A DNA stretch of 64,000 nt from Phialophora verrucosa (GCA_002099365.1 MSED01000006.1:1922001-1986000); one strand, 5' to 3'; positions 20,253-32,141 are shown, numbered from the stretch's first letter. Translations and numbers: made by a program. Notes: generated by a model from the sequence alone, not told the origin.

Positions 20253-21724
20253 TCACGCCTGCTTCTCAGCCCGGCCCATCTCGATATCGGTCTTGGGCCA
20301 GAAATGGCTCAGGTCGCCGACGGGCAATTTGATCGCCAGGCGCATTTCCGCGGCCATCATCACGAACGTCATATACCAGCCTAGACAGGCGACGATGAAG
20401 AGTAACGCCCCGCCAGCCTAGACACGCGCGCGGCGCCGTCAGCCCGTAACTTTCTCACTAAAGGCCCTCGGATTCGGAAGGCAGGGCAGAGAGAGAGAGA
20501 GAGGGGCAAAGTGAATGCAACTGTAACTCGAAGGCTTAACTCACCTTCTGCAGATCTTGGGCCTTGTCATAATCGCCCGTGCTGACCTTCCAGTACGCGC
20601 CCGACAGCACCCACGCCGCAAGGGTCACGAACAGGAAAATGCCCGCAAACACGGCGTTCGTCTTGAGCGTGAAGATGAAGAAGGTGAAGAGCGCAAAGCC
20701 CCACACGATCAGATACAGCGCGATCACGGCGTTGTATTCCTTTGTAGCCGCGCCGGCGACGGCGTTGGTGCCCGTCGTGGAGTACGGCGCCGCGAGACCC
20801 AAAGTGGGAAGTTGCAGCATGCCGAAGGAGAGCCAGAAGACGGCGAAGAGGCCGCAGACCATCTAGAGCGTACGTATTCGTCAGTCGGTCAATCGGTCAG
20901 TGCGTGAGTGAGTGACTGGGAGGCCGAGGTAACATTGAAACGTGGAGAGGATCGGGGGGCTTATGCGGGCTCCCGGCCCGTTTCGCGGGTGAGATGAAGA
21001 GACGGGAGGCCCGGGTTGATGGATAGGACTTATCTTGCACTCACCATGGAGAAGAAGTTGCCCATGATCCACTCGAAGATGACGGTTAGTGTGAGCAAGA
21101 GGGGGCCGACGAAGAAGAAGATGCCGCTGTGGGGAGTGGAAAGCGTCAGCGTGCCGGTACTGGTGTCGATGCTCGTGGATTCGAAGATAGACATCCATCG
21201 CATTCTTTCGATGCCAAAGCGTGGTAAAGCATTTGTACATACACAACAGGGGACAGGCCGCTCGCATCGCCCCAGCCCATCATGACCATCGAGAAGGTGA
21301 AGGTGGAGATGACGAAACTGGAGCACCGACATTAGTATTTCTTGCATTGCCTCCTGAAGCTCGGGGGAGTTCAAAAGCCCAAGTGAACGCAGACTTACCC
21401 AACGAAACCGAGAGGCGTTGGATTGGCGAATCGCCTGATATTATCGCCGGCATGGGGAGTCTTGGGCGTGAGATAGAGCTGCCGCGGGCGTCAGCATGTT
21501 TCAACCGTCGCGCCCCGAGTAATGTCAGTGAGGGACCGGGACGACACGCGGCGCCGTAGTTGTTTAGCCCACACGTGTCGTTAGTATGTACGCACCTTTT
21601 CGAAGAGCTCAGGGCTCATTGACACCGCCCCGGAGGAAATGGTGTGCGTCAACTTTGGCTTCTCATATTCTCCCTCGATTATGTCCCTCTCCGTGGAGGT
21701 CGGTGTATGTTCAAGGGCCGCCAT
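20253..21724 (-). CDS. GPR1/FUN34/YaaH (AceTr) family acetate transporter, 6 exons
   Basis: Exons in transcript order on the complement: 21724-21596, 21478-21399, 21317-21243, 21126-21045, 20862-20545 and 20417-20253. All introns have GT..AG ends (GTGCGT, GTAAGT, GTATGT, GTGAGT, GTGAGT), and the summed exons give 282 residues. A ~55-residue cytosolic N-terminus contains acidic and Ser/Thr stretches. It is followed by RRFANPTPLGFVG, the NPxPLGL-type signature of the family, and six hydrophobic helices: FVISTFTFSMVMMGWG; GIFFFVGPLLLTLTVIFEWI; MVCGLFAVFWLSFGMLQLP; NAVIALYLIVWGFALFTFFI; FAGIFLFVTLAAWVLSGAYW; ALLFIVACLGWYMTFVMMA. The family transports acetate or ammonium across the plasma membrane (yeast Ady2/Ato1, Aspergillus AcpA). 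Substrate is inferred from family only. Confidence 0.9.
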
Positions 21725-23422
21725 CTTGAGCGTGTACGAGAGTTCGTGTTGCTGTTGCGTGAGTCCAGGGGCAGAGCAAAGCAAAACAGAGCGAACTATG
21801 ACCAGCACTGAAGGAGGGGAGGGGGGAAAGGTTCGAGCTTGCACGAAAGGCACGACAGCCAGCTATATCAGAAAAGCGCGATCGTTCGGTTAAGTCAGGT
21901 CAGGTCAGGTCACAGGCGGCTTCACCTTCGATGGTCCCCAGCGCGCCATGACTGATGGGAACGTGGGGCCTGGACAGAAAGCAGAGGTCGTGCTCCGTAG
22001 AGTTAGCAGCTAGCTAGCCCACGACCTGGGGTGCGAGCGAGGGCCGGTGTGACTGGCCAGTGGTGAATTGCCGACTCCATCATGCACCAGGCATCCTCTG
22101 GTGCAAATGCATGGTGCATCGGTCACAAAAATAATTCCTGTTACGTTGCTGGCGGAGAATGGGCTCGACCGTTGCGTGGCTTGAGGGAATCTGGGTGAAA
22201 AGTCCTGGACTGCCTGATGTCTAACCTGGACGGGAGAGAAGTCACTTGCGGGCGCCCGCCGAGACTCGAGAGCGCCAATGGCAACGAGGTCGGGCATGCT
22301 GTGACTGCCTGGATTCGATCGTCAGGGACGAATCGACCAGGGCTCTGGGTGTCCAGGATCGGCTTGGACACCCCGCAAGGAAGACCTTCGGCCGTTTCTG
22401 CCAGTGATGGTGGCTTGTCAGCAAAACAGCGCAGGCACCATAACACTTCCAGCACTTCCCATCGGAAATCATGTGGAGGGTGGAGCTAATTGTCAGAAAG
22501 CCAGTCGCAACGACCCATGCAGCAAGAGGCATCGAATACGAAGCATCAATCTTCGAAAGTGGTCGGTTGCGGGATGGGCCCAAGAAACCTTCCCCGCAGA
22601 ATTAGAGGAAGTGGTGAACGTGGAGGCTGGGGTTGGTCCCCGGGGCGGCGGAGGAGCGTTGACAAGTGGAATGGTGCCACCAGGGCGTAAGCCACGGGCT
22701 TGCTCCATTCGCCAGCCGAAGGGGCGGTCGAGCGCAGCGTTGTGGGAGCAAAGTCATGATGATGGGAGTTGATCAGGTGATCGGGTGATCGGATCATGCG
22801 CCTTATTCCATCCTTTGACGATGCTTCCAAAGGCCAATCTGTGCGACGAGCTTCCACCTTTCAAGAGAGAAGACGACCAGAGCGCAATTGGATACGAGAC
22901 GTGGATTGTTGGTCGTGCTGCGAAAGTTCGCGCACCAACGCTCCGACCATGGGGCGTATCTGCAGGCGATTCGGGCTAGCCGCACGCCGTTCCTTTCCCG
23001 GAAGCACCCTCCGTCTGTTAGCGTCTCCTAGGAGCAGGGCTGCAAGACATCCTGGGGGTCAGGGAGATGAAAAGGGTGAACCGACGTCGATGTATAACAG
23101 CAGAAAGGAGCGGGAGAGATTCACCGTGTTATAACATCTGGACGAAGCAGTCGCCGGCCAGGAATTCAAGGTATGAAAGCGACGGCAGACGCAACTTCGT
23201 ACGGACAACTACAACGCTCGATTACCAATCATGTCTCTCCACTGAACGTACTTCGTACAATATCGGTCCACTTCCTGTACATCCAAGACCCTCTGGTGTC
23301 TGTTCGCCCCAGGAACCGCGTTTGATCCTTATTACAAGCCTGACCCTAACTCCCATATTATAGCAGGCTCAATGACCTTGCATGTGCCGCTCTATCGCGA
23401 TAACAAGTCCACATTATTCTTC
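21725..23422. other. Gene-free region
   Basis: 1.7 kb between the AceTr start and the 3' end of the patatin gene, both transcribed leftwards. A short CAGGT tandem lies near 21896-21911. Frames up to ~120 codons exist on both strands but look random. Nothing supported. Confidence 0.4.
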
Positions 23423-25218
23423 CTAGGCCCGAGTCCCGCGAGCGGGTAACGTGGCTGCTCGCCTAGCTCTTGGAGACCGCGAACGGTCGGAGGACACGGG
23501 ATTGAGAAAAGCTGACGAGGGAACAATGTCCTCCTTAAACTGCTGCCCCTGGCCTTGAAGGATTTCCTTGTTTTCGGCGGCGAGTATCGGCGGTAATGGA
23601 ATTCGTCCTGGCTCCGGTGTTCGTGGAGGCGACGAATTCGGCGACTGTGTCGGTTCCGATCCTGTGATGAGACTGGGGATCCCATCAGCTGAGGACTGGG
23701 GAGACATCGCTCTGAGACGTCCCGGTACGCCGACACGGCCTCGTTCTCCGTCCTCGACCACGACAGCTATAGACAGGTCGACACTCGGCCGTCTATCCAA
23801 GGCGACCATTGCAGGAAGCTCAACTTGTTCGTGTCGTTTGGCATATACTTCCGCCAGCTTTTTGGCCGCCTGTGTCAGCTCTGTGAGGACTGCTGGGTCT
23901 TGCAAGTAGGCTTGTGTTCTTTCCTCGATGACACCGGGCCCGTTGACGCCCGATGTAGCCTGCCAGTCGTCTAGTCGAATGTCATGGATTCCGGTATCGG
24001 CACTAAATCGCTTGAAGAAGAGCTGCTCAGGATGATCCTCAGATATGTATCTCAGTTGTTCGGCTGGTTTCTCGGAGTCGGTTGCCATCTTCACCAGATC
24101 AGATACCAAGCCCAGCGCTTTGAGGAGACCGTTCGGCACAAGCCTCGTCCACCATGGTCGTTGTTGCAGCCGCGCCACGTTAGCGTCGGCTGGGACACTG
24201 CCCGTGCCAATATTGATCATAACAAGCTGTCGGTCCGTTGTGACATCGTGGTTTCGGTGGTAGTGGACCTTGCTTTCCCACGAAGGGTTGTTGGTTTGGC
24301 CGAAGCCCCCGTCGACGAAGCTATGTGTTTCGATCCTCATTTCATTGAACTGGAAATACCCGTCAGCCGGACGACTTTCGACAAGTCCATAGCAACAATT
24401 TCCTTGATGACTTCGCGGCCTTTCAAGAGCTTGGGGAACTCACATATGATGGAGCAGCGCTGGTGGCACGTGCCGCATGCCGCAGTTCGATATCGCACTG
24501 CAGCATGTGTTGTTGATATGGGCCCCGGCATTCTTGCGTGCAGAAGAAAACGGAATGAGGCTGTTGCACTTCGTGGCACAGAACGGTCCTTTGGAATTGT
24601 TAGCTTCCAAATTGAACAAAACTCAGAAATGGTTCCACCATGCCCTCTCATGCTGTTTTGTCTGCGGCCAGACCGCATCATCAATGTGATCGGCTGCTCC
24701 CGGGATCTCAACAGCTTCTCAACAGCTTCTTGAAGTCTTTTCCCAGAGTACTTGGACCAGTCGGATCCGAAGACTCTCTTCAGCAGCGGACGCCTTTGCG
24801 AGAAGACATGTTGAGAGAGCTCCTTGTATTGTTGGATGCATTCTTCTATCGACATGTCCAGTTTGACCATCATAAGGACGATTAGTCTGACCTTGAATTA
24901 GCTCGTGCAGTTCACCCAAGGAAATCAGCTTACCCGCCAGTACTTGTGCCGGTGGCAACGTCAAAGACGTCCTGCGGTTTAATAGCGGCATGCTCCCTGG
25001 GTATCACTTCGGCATTGATGAGTTCTTCAGTGACAAGGACCAGTAGCAGCTGAAGTATTAAAAGGGACGAAAGTCCGCGAACACCACCTCCATCTAAGCG
25101 CGCCGTTAGCTTGATTTCGACGCCCCCAGGAGCTGTACTAGGTACCGAGGGAAACCATCGCAACGGGCCGTAGTCTTTCGCCCATCGGCTGGTCAACGGA
25201 CGCATGACCAGGAGACAT
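23423..25218 (-). CDS. Patatin-like phospholipase with complete catalytic motifs, 5 exons
   Basis: Complement exons: 25218-25146, 25093-24934, 24886-24674, 24588-24444 and 24349-23423, total 505 residues. Intron 1 (GTACCT, branch CTAAC, TTAG) falls inside the first motif. Intron 2 (GTAAGC, 47 nt) falls in the lipase motif. Intron 3 is the least certain (weak donor GTCTGG). Intron 4 is GTGAGT with branch CTGAC and TTCCAG. Motifs: VAMVSLDGGGVRGLSSLLIL (oxyanion GGGxRG), the nucleophile elbow GTSTGG, AARATSAAPSY, and FVDGGFGQTNNP with the catalytic Asp. Patatins are Ser-Asp dyad lipid acyl hydrolases; fungal ones are linked to phospholipid turnover and, in NLR architectures, to immunity-like responses. 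The ~250-residue C-terminal part is Pro/Ser/Arg-rich and low complexity. No NB-ARC or repeat domain is attached. It lies head-to-head with a patatin-like gene starting at 25996. Confidence 0.8.
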
Positions 25219-25995
25219 AGCGTGACTTGGCCGCTGGTATGCCTGAATAGCAGGTAGGGCAATGATCAGGCTCCCCAGCTAAAAGGTTAAAGTAACTTTC
25301 TAGGTGATCGTTGAGGAGAACTCAATGACAACAATGGGGAAAGCGCATCTTAAAAGAGAACATCTGCTCAGCCATGAGCACGTCATGTGCGGTATCTGAG
25401 GCTCTGGCGATGCATTCGATATCCCTGACATAAGAAAAATGCGAAGAGCACAGCATCCTCTGCAGGCCGCCGTAAGATACTCCGGGGAACCTACGAAAGT
25501 TCCAGGAGCCTTGACTCACTTCACAAACCTGTGACGCCAAGGTGGCAGTGTACGGCACTGACTCATTGATGCCGAACACGAGGCGGACTGTAGGTGCTTT
25601 GCTGGGAGATAGGCCGGGGTGTGCGTTGGGAGCGGCCAGGCTGCACAAGTGTGTGGCCAGGTAAGGCTGAAGCGGCGGTGCACAACCTGACCGGTGAGAT
25701 GTTTCGCCTTATCTTGCCCAGCAAGGCAGCGACGATTGCGGAAGGTAATACAAACAGTTTCACGAATAGGACGCCATTTCTCTGGAAAGGAAAAGGCAAG
25801 GGGATAGACGGACAAGGGCCGGACGGTCTGTGGTGGCAGTGACGGTAGGTGTCACCTACTGCCTAGCCCGAAGTCTTGTTACGCAGCATCTTCGAATTTC
25901 GAGCCTCAAACATTGCGGCCGAGACATCTGCAAAAGCAAAGCGTCTTCTCTTTCACTCTCGGCAGCATCTTCTGGTCATCTCCCTCCGGACAAAC
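25219..25995. promoter_or_regulatory. Bidirectional promoter between the two patatin genes
   Basis: The 777 bp separate the divergent start codons. The region contains no other plausible gene. A leftward frame of ~100 codons (25516-25815) lacks known motifs. No clear TATA box or long inverted repeat was noticed. Shared control is inferred only from the arrangement. Confidence 0.45.
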
Positions 25996-27351
25996 ATGCA
26001 CGGCACGGACGAAATGAACACATCACGGCCCCTCAAAATTCTCACCTTAGGTATGTTTCGAACCTTCAATGAACATAACTTCGGGCTCCTCGGTGTTACC
26101 GAATCCTGACTCTGACCAGATGGTGGTGGGCTTCAGGCGCTGGCCACATTAAGCAGTCTCAATGCTGTTTGTAGGGCGATAGCCAAACAGAACGACGCGG
26201 ATCGACCTCCAGCACCACACGAGTTGTTTGACATCATCGCCGGTGTTGGCACCGGAGGGTGAGTAACAGAAGTTGGCTCCTGAACTAATACCTGACGGGG
26301 TTCCAGATGGATTGCACTTCTCCTGGGGCGGTACCGCCTTGACATAGCAACCTGCACCGCGATATACATGGAGCTTGCAACGAAAGTAGACCCCGAGACG
26401 GACATCACGTATCCTGCGACGAGAAAGCAGCTGTACAAGTTGGATCAGGATCGACTCATCAAGGTGGCTGAGGAAGTCCTCCAACGATACGGTCTGGACC
26501 CAGTTCTGCTCGAAGACGAAGATCCCACAGTCGAGGGAAGGCCGAAATTCAATCGATGCAAATACGCGTACGTGTGGTTCTAAAATGTGTTGACAGATTC
26601 TGACCCAATTAGATTTGCGGCCGGTGTGGTCCGTGGTGAAGATAGTCAGCCTTCGACATATGGGCTCTTCAGATCTTACCATGCGACAGAGTATCAAACA
26701 GATTCGGCGCTCCAGGGGCCAGAGCCAGCAGGTTGTCGGATGCCAGAAGTCTTTGCGGCCACTGGTGCGGCAAAGTTCTTCCTGAAACCGTACAAAATTG
26801 GAAACACGACCTTCTTCGATGAGACATTTCCAGAGTCCCATCCCATCTCTTCTGTCGCACTTGACGAAGCAAAACGTCTCTATGGACGAGAGGTTGAGAT
26901 CTCGATCCTACTGAACATTGGACCCGGCATCCCGGCCGCCAAAGATTGCCAGGAGCTAGATCTGATGTCCCTCGACCCGGTAAGTCGTCTTGTTCGGAGG
27001 TTTAGTTGGCCCTCCGGAAGAAGGCTCTCGCTCCGACAGAAATTGCTCTCCATCGGAATTAGCCAGCAGACTTTTGAGAAGGGCTCCGAACCCCCCAGCC
27101 CAAGTGAGAAAGCGCTCAGACTGGAGGGCCGAAGAAGAGAAGACATCAAAGCCACACTAGAGGAGACATATGGGCCTTCGGGGCCAGAGAGGTATCATCA
27201 TCTCGGGCCAGCATATTCTGCAGAGCGAGCTTCTCTGAATGACGTCCACGCACTTCGACTCCCGCGGGAGGGTTTCGACGATCTCAAGAAGCAAAGGATA
27301 GCTGAAGCAGAAGGCATGGTCAGAAAGGTATGGGTTAACGCTGCGGCTTGA
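25996..27351 (+). CDS. Patatin-like pseudoenzyme lacking the catalytic serine, 4 exons
   Basis: Exons are 25996-26050, 26120-26258, 26307-26567 and 26613-27351 (introns GTATGT..CCAG, GTGAGT..CCAG with branch CTGAC, GTACGT..TTAG), total 397 residues. Motifs in patatin order are recognisable but altered. LKILTL|DGGGLQALATL has Gln where the oxyanion Arg stands (GGGxRG). GVGTGG stands where GxSxG is expected, so the nucleophile Ser is Gly. CRMPEVFAATGAAKFF aligns with the ARATSAAPSY block, and FFDETFPESHP replaces the DGG/DGA block while keeping its Asp. Nearby LFRSYHATE and NIGPGIP are typical patatin spacers. Lipase activity is therefore unlikely; a regulatory or scaffolding role is inference. 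A possible in-frame 60-nt intron (GTAAGT at 26980 to CGACAG at 27034-27039) exists in the last exon. Confidence 0.78.
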
Positions 27352-28438
27352 AGGCGTGTGAGGCACGGCGGACAGGAGGGGCAACAGCAACGCTTGACTT
27401 CCTGGACTCGGGTTACTATGTTATAAATCAAATTGATGCATTTGCCACTCACCACATGCTTCTCCTGGCGTTGAACTCATCGTCACGGGAGCTCGTGCGA
27501 AAAGCAAAACAGCAGACCCCTCCTCTGATTGGTCACTCGCTGCAATTCTGCACTGCTTGGTGCTGCTGCGCGAAAGATAGGTTGAATGCCACACGCAGCA
27601 GCTGATGCTGTGGTTGTGACTTCACCCATCAGCAAGTAGTCGAAGCGAAAATCCGGATCGGAAGCAAGCTACAGTCAGCTACTACTGCACAACAAAAGCC
27701 ACCACGGGAGGACACAACCAAGCAATAACAAGCTCGCTAGATCCCGTGCGTGATGGACAGCGCAGTTGTGGATGGAGGATGATCTGGAGATGTCAATTAG
27801 TGCCTGATCGTTGGTCCAGTGAGAAGGACGGAGGGGGAAGGAAGCGTCTCGTTCCCTCCAACCTTTCAGGCAGATCTGCTGCCGCTCAGGTGAAATGGTT
27901 AGGTGACATCCTTGCCGGTAGCGTAGCTCGTATGTACCCCTCGCCCGGCTCGCCATTAATAGTTTACGCCCACCCCACCAATGGCCAGACGAGGCTAATC
28001 TTTATTGGGCACAAAAATGCTCTCTCAGCAGACGCTCATCCACTCATCAGCTCACCTTGTCACCTTCAGAGCTCCGAGCAGTTCCTCTCCGAAAGCTTCG
28101 TCATGCACTGACGACAATCCTGGAACAAAGAGAGCAAGAGCTCGCTGTTTACCCAATCATCATGTGTCACTCCAATCACCGTAGCTCCAGCTTCGGCCGT
28201 CCTCAATTGAGGTGGCAGGTCTGGCAGAACAAAATCCTGCACAGCTTGAGTTGAAATCTTGATCCCCGTTTCCTCCTCTCACCGCTGTCTTAGAGTTGGG
28301 TATTGATTGGAAGCTGATATACTACGACACAGCCTCGCCCTCTCAGTAACCTCGTCTCTCCCTCACTCCCATTCCAATTTCATCTCACTTCCTCTTACCT
28401 CCAAATTCCGTGACTGTTGCAAGACTCCATCAGTCAAT
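27352..28438. other. Intergenic region with GAD promoter
   Basis: 1.1 kb between the patatin-like gene and glutamate decarboxylase, same strand. A CT-rich leader covers about 28330-28415, upstream of the GAD ATG. Other frames are short and unconvincing. Confidence 0.45.
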
Positions 28439-30193
28439 ATGGTCCACCTAGCCCAAGTCCGGGAGGACCCAAACAAGGGCAGTGAGAGAAGCGTGTTTGG
28501 GGCTCCCAGACGCCGGTCGTCTGTGGTGCCTGGCCTTGAACACATCTCTCTTGAACCTCCTGGGGAAGATGAGTTCTCGACGTCTGTCTATGGTTCCCGC
28601 TTCGCCGCTGAAGATCTTCCCGCACATGAGATGCCTGAAAAAGAGATGCCAAAGGAGATTGCGTACCGCATGATCAAAGACGAACTCAGCCTTGATGGTA
28701 ACCCCATGTTGAAGTGAGTGTGCGAACCGAAAGCACGACGACCAACCTAACAGAATTGGTGAATAGTCTGGCAAGCTTTGTCACAACTTTCATGGTAGGA
28801 ATCCCCAACAGTCTGCACTTTGATTACAGAACTGCGATGGACTGATAGTCTTATTAGGAAGATGAAGCCGAGAAGCTCATGGCCGAGGCCTTTTCCAAGA
28901 ATTTCATTGACTACGAGGAATACCCCCAGTCTGCCGAGATTCAGAACCGCTGCGTTAACATGATTGCCCGACTCTACAATGCCCCCGAATCCGAAGGCGG
29001 CAAGAATGCAATGGGCACATCCACAATTGGCTCCAGTGAAGCAATCATGCTAGCTGTCTTGGCCATGAAGAAGAGGTGGGCAAACAAGCGCAAAGCCGCA
29101 GGGAAAGACTTTTCTAGACCCAACATCGTCATGAACAGTGCTGTCCAGGTGTGCTGGGAAAAGGCTGCTCGCTACTTTGATGTTGAGGAGAAATACGTCT
29201 ACTGCACCGAAGACCGTTATGTTATTGACCCGGAAGAGGCAGTCAACCTGGTCGACGAGAACACCATCGGTATTTGCACCATCCTTGGCTTGACCTACAC
29301 GGGCGAGTACGAAGACACCCAGATGATCAATGACTTGCTGGTGGAGAAGAAAATTGACTGCCCAATCCATGTCGATGCGGCGTCAGGTGGCTTCGTTGCT
29401 CCTTTCGTCAACCCTAATCTGGTCTGGGACTTCCGCTTGGAGAAGGTTGTCAGTATCAATGTCTCAGGTCACAAATACGGCCTGGTCTACCCGGGCGTGG
29501 GCTGGGTTGTCTGGAGGTCGCCAGACTTCCTTCCCAAGGAGCTCGTTTTCAACATCAACTACCTCGGTGCCGACCAAGCATCTTTCACACTGAATTTCAG
29601 CAAAGGTGCCAGTCACGTCATTGCCCAGTACTACCAAATGATCAGACTGGGAAAGAGAGGCTATCGCAGCATCATGCTCAACCTCACCCGCACCTCGGAC
29701 TACTTGGCTGCTCAACTCAGAGCCCTGGGCTTTATCCTAATGTCACCCGGCGGGGGCCGGTCTCTTCCAGTGGTTGCCTTCCGGCTCGATCCTGACAATG
29801 ACCAGTTGTTTGATGAATTCGCCATTGCCCATCAGCTTCGAGAGCGTGGGTGGGTCGTGCCTGCCTATACCATGGCCCCGCACAGCGAAAACCTCAAGTT
29901 GATGCGTGTGGTGGTCCGTGAAGACTTCAGCAAGCAACGCTGTGACGCTCTCGTGAATGATATCAAGATGGCGTTGCAGACACTCGGTGAGATGGACAAG
30001 AAGACTATGGAGCGTTATACAGAGTAGGTTCCCCGTCAAAGAGAACTTCACATATTCGGCTACTGACTGAATTGATAGGCACGTAAAGAGGACCCACCAC
30101 AGAACGGGCAAAGCCGGCAGCAATATGGAGAATTACAAGGATGAGAAGCACTCTCTCCAAGGCAAGCACGGAAAGACTCATGCTATCTGCTAG
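28439..30193 (+). CDS. gadA: Glutamate decarboxylase (PLP-dependent), 4 exons
   Basis: Exons are 28439-28713, 28767-28794 (a 28-nt micro-exon), 28858-30023 and 30079-30193. Donors are GTGAGT, GTAGGA and GTAGGT; junctions AA|T, ATG|GAA and GA|G keep frame. The result is 527 residues. Recognisable blocks: MLNLASFVTTFM across the micro-exon, DYEEYPQSAEIQNRCVNMIA, GTSTIGSSEAIMLAVLAMKK, HVDAASGGFVAPF (PLP-binding Asp) and SINVSGHKYGLVYPGVGWVV, whose HKYG Lys should form the internal aldimine. The C-terminus ends KHGKTHAIC, close to other fungal GADs. The enzyme converts glutamate to GABA and CO2 in the cytosol and feeds the GABA shunt; roles in stress and conidiation are known for the family. The first ~60 residues are a variable Arg/Ser-rich region. 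Confidence 0.95.
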
Positions 30194-30953
30194 GCTTTTC
30201 TGCGTATTCGAGCGGATGTGAGATAAAGTGCTTCTGAATTTCCTGGCCTGGCTTCCTGGGTATCCAGAACAGAAGACACAAGATAGAGGTCACAGGAATC
30301 GGACACAGTAGGACAGGTTGTCTTGCGCCCCAGCTGAGACTGAGGTTGCTCCTTGAAGCACTTGGAGTGTGCGACAACCTTCTTTTGCCTTTTCTATTCC
30401 CTTTCCATGTCAGAAAGTCGACTCTCGGCCAATACCTTTGTCATCTTCTCTTGGCTTTGCCACGAGGCCCTCCAGGCTAACAAATAACACTAGACCAGAA
30501 GCTGCTTTCTGGCGGAGCCCCTGACTGCCTCTTCAAGATCTCGTATTCTATGACGTTTCTTCCTACCTCTTCTTTTAGTGCACTGACCTTCGACTCTGAG
30601 GTAAAACCCGACACACGTCGAGTCGCAGGTAGCTTCTCGTTGTATGACGCAATATCCAGAAATGTGACGGCTTGCGATTCCCACGGTGAGTTCGGCCAGA
30701 GGCAATACTGTCCTGCGTGCTCGTAGATCATAGGCAGGGAAGTGAACAGTTTCATCATATGCTGTCATTGATTGTTGATGGCGGTGCCCCTCAATCAATA
30801 TATCCCTGGTGCCCTGCTGCCGCACTGATACCCTCCTTCCCGACATTCATATGTAATCTGGTGCCATTCACATGCGACCACAACACCTAATAATACACAA
30901 TCGACACTATCAGCACAGCACAGCATCAAGAGCAAAGGGAGAACCCCGCCAGA
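30194..30953. other. Intergenic region
   Basis: About 760 bp between GAD and the next small gene. Frames on the minus strand up to ~118 codons (30490-30846) have no motif. Nothing supported besides presumed 3' UTR and promoter. Confidence 0.45.
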
Positions 30954-31446
30954 ATGACGCCCAACATCACCAAAGGTCAAACCGACACCTCGAAATTCAC
31001 CGGCCAGGGACCCGCGTCAGAGGACGCTCACCCGAACAAGAATCCCGTCCAGGAATATAACCCCGCGCCTGGTGCAAAGGTACGTACGTCTCTGCGAAGT
31101 GGCATCGTATCGCCACGTATCGTTACCCTACCCCGAACGCATTTGAAAGGTCGATTGACAGCGTCATCTACGTGCAGGCCCCAGCACTCAGCTCCGACGG
31201 CGCGATCGGCAAGCAATTCACAGCCGAGTGAGTCTCGAGTCCGATCCCGAAGCCCCTGTGAGCCTCGATCCACTGACAAATCACTCACCCTCCAGTGGTT
31301 CTATCGGCAGCATACCGCAGAAAATCGGCGGGCCGTTTGACCAGAATGGGGCCATAGGACATGCTTTCAAGGAAGATGGCGCCATTGGCGGCACGATGAA
31401 TAAAGTCTTGGGACACACGCCGGGGGATAAGCCCACGAATGGTTGA
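30954..31446 (+). CDS. Small hydrophilic protein with four DGAIG-like repeats (3 exons), unknown function
   Basis: Exons are 30954-31079, 31178-31227 and 31296-31446, total 108 residues. Introns: GTACGT..GTGCAG at AAG|GCC, and GTGAGT..CTCCAG with branch CTGAC at GA|T. The start MTPNITKGQTDTSKFTGQGP follows a purine-rich leader. The protein is Gly/Asn/Lys-rich, without signal peptide, TM segment or Cys. Four copies of a short motif (SDGAIGKQF, ADGSIGSIP, QNGAIGHAF, EDGAIGGTM) span the last two thirds, and intron 2 splits the second copy. Small Gly-rich proteins of this look are widespread in filamentous fungi and usually unnamed. A stress or desiccation role would be a guess. Frame-keeping introns and motif periodicity support that it is real. 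Confidence 0.72.
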
Positions 31447-32141
31447 TGGAGAGGGTTTGACGCGGGGAAAGGACGAAGCGCTTTGAAGATCGGTTATACA
31501 GATATTGCGATCCACAGAGAATGGGAAAAAAAGACCATTCCAGCAGGACTGCCGTCTCATGTCCCCCGGCATTGAACGCGGTCCAAGCTACAGAACATAC
31601 ACAGTAGGTGTCCTTGGTATCTGACGATTCCTCGCATCCTGGCCTTGCATACTTCCCATGAAAGATACACCCATACTTCGCGATGAGACATTCAGAAGGG
31701 TCGGCCATCCGAGTCTGGTGTGATCGGCCAGAACGACATGTCATGAAGCAAAGGAGATACTTGCCACGGTGGTGTACGCCGTTGGATATTACAGGAGAGA
31801 TCCATTGCACAGACAGTACCGAGTACAAGTCCCTTCCCTTGGAGAGTAGGAACGCGGTCTGAAAAGCTGTTCAACGTCTCTGAGGAGACGAGTGTGCTCA
31901 TTGCTACAGTATCCTGATTTGATATGCTGTCTGGTGTCGTTACATCCGTGTCCCATCCGTTCATTGAATAGCACACCACACCATCATATCACACGACGTT
32001 GTTCCAATCTTGTGTCCAACTTAGACGTCTGCCAATGGTGGCTCTTGCATTCTTTCCAAAGCCCGATACCTTGTGTGTTCGTTTCGATGCCGCTCCCCCA
32101 TGTGTGTGTGCGCGCGCATCCACCGAGCAGATCGTGCAGTT
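31447..32141. other. Convergent intergenic region
   Basis: About 700 bp after the small DGAIG-repeat gene. It includes a TGTGTGTGTGCGCGCGC alternating purine/pyrimidine run at 32101-32117. No gene supported. Confidence 0.45.

Noticed and set aside
22200..23150. Series of 60-120-codon frames on both strands
   Set aside because: Mutually overlapping, with no consistent codon bias or motif; treated as spacer.
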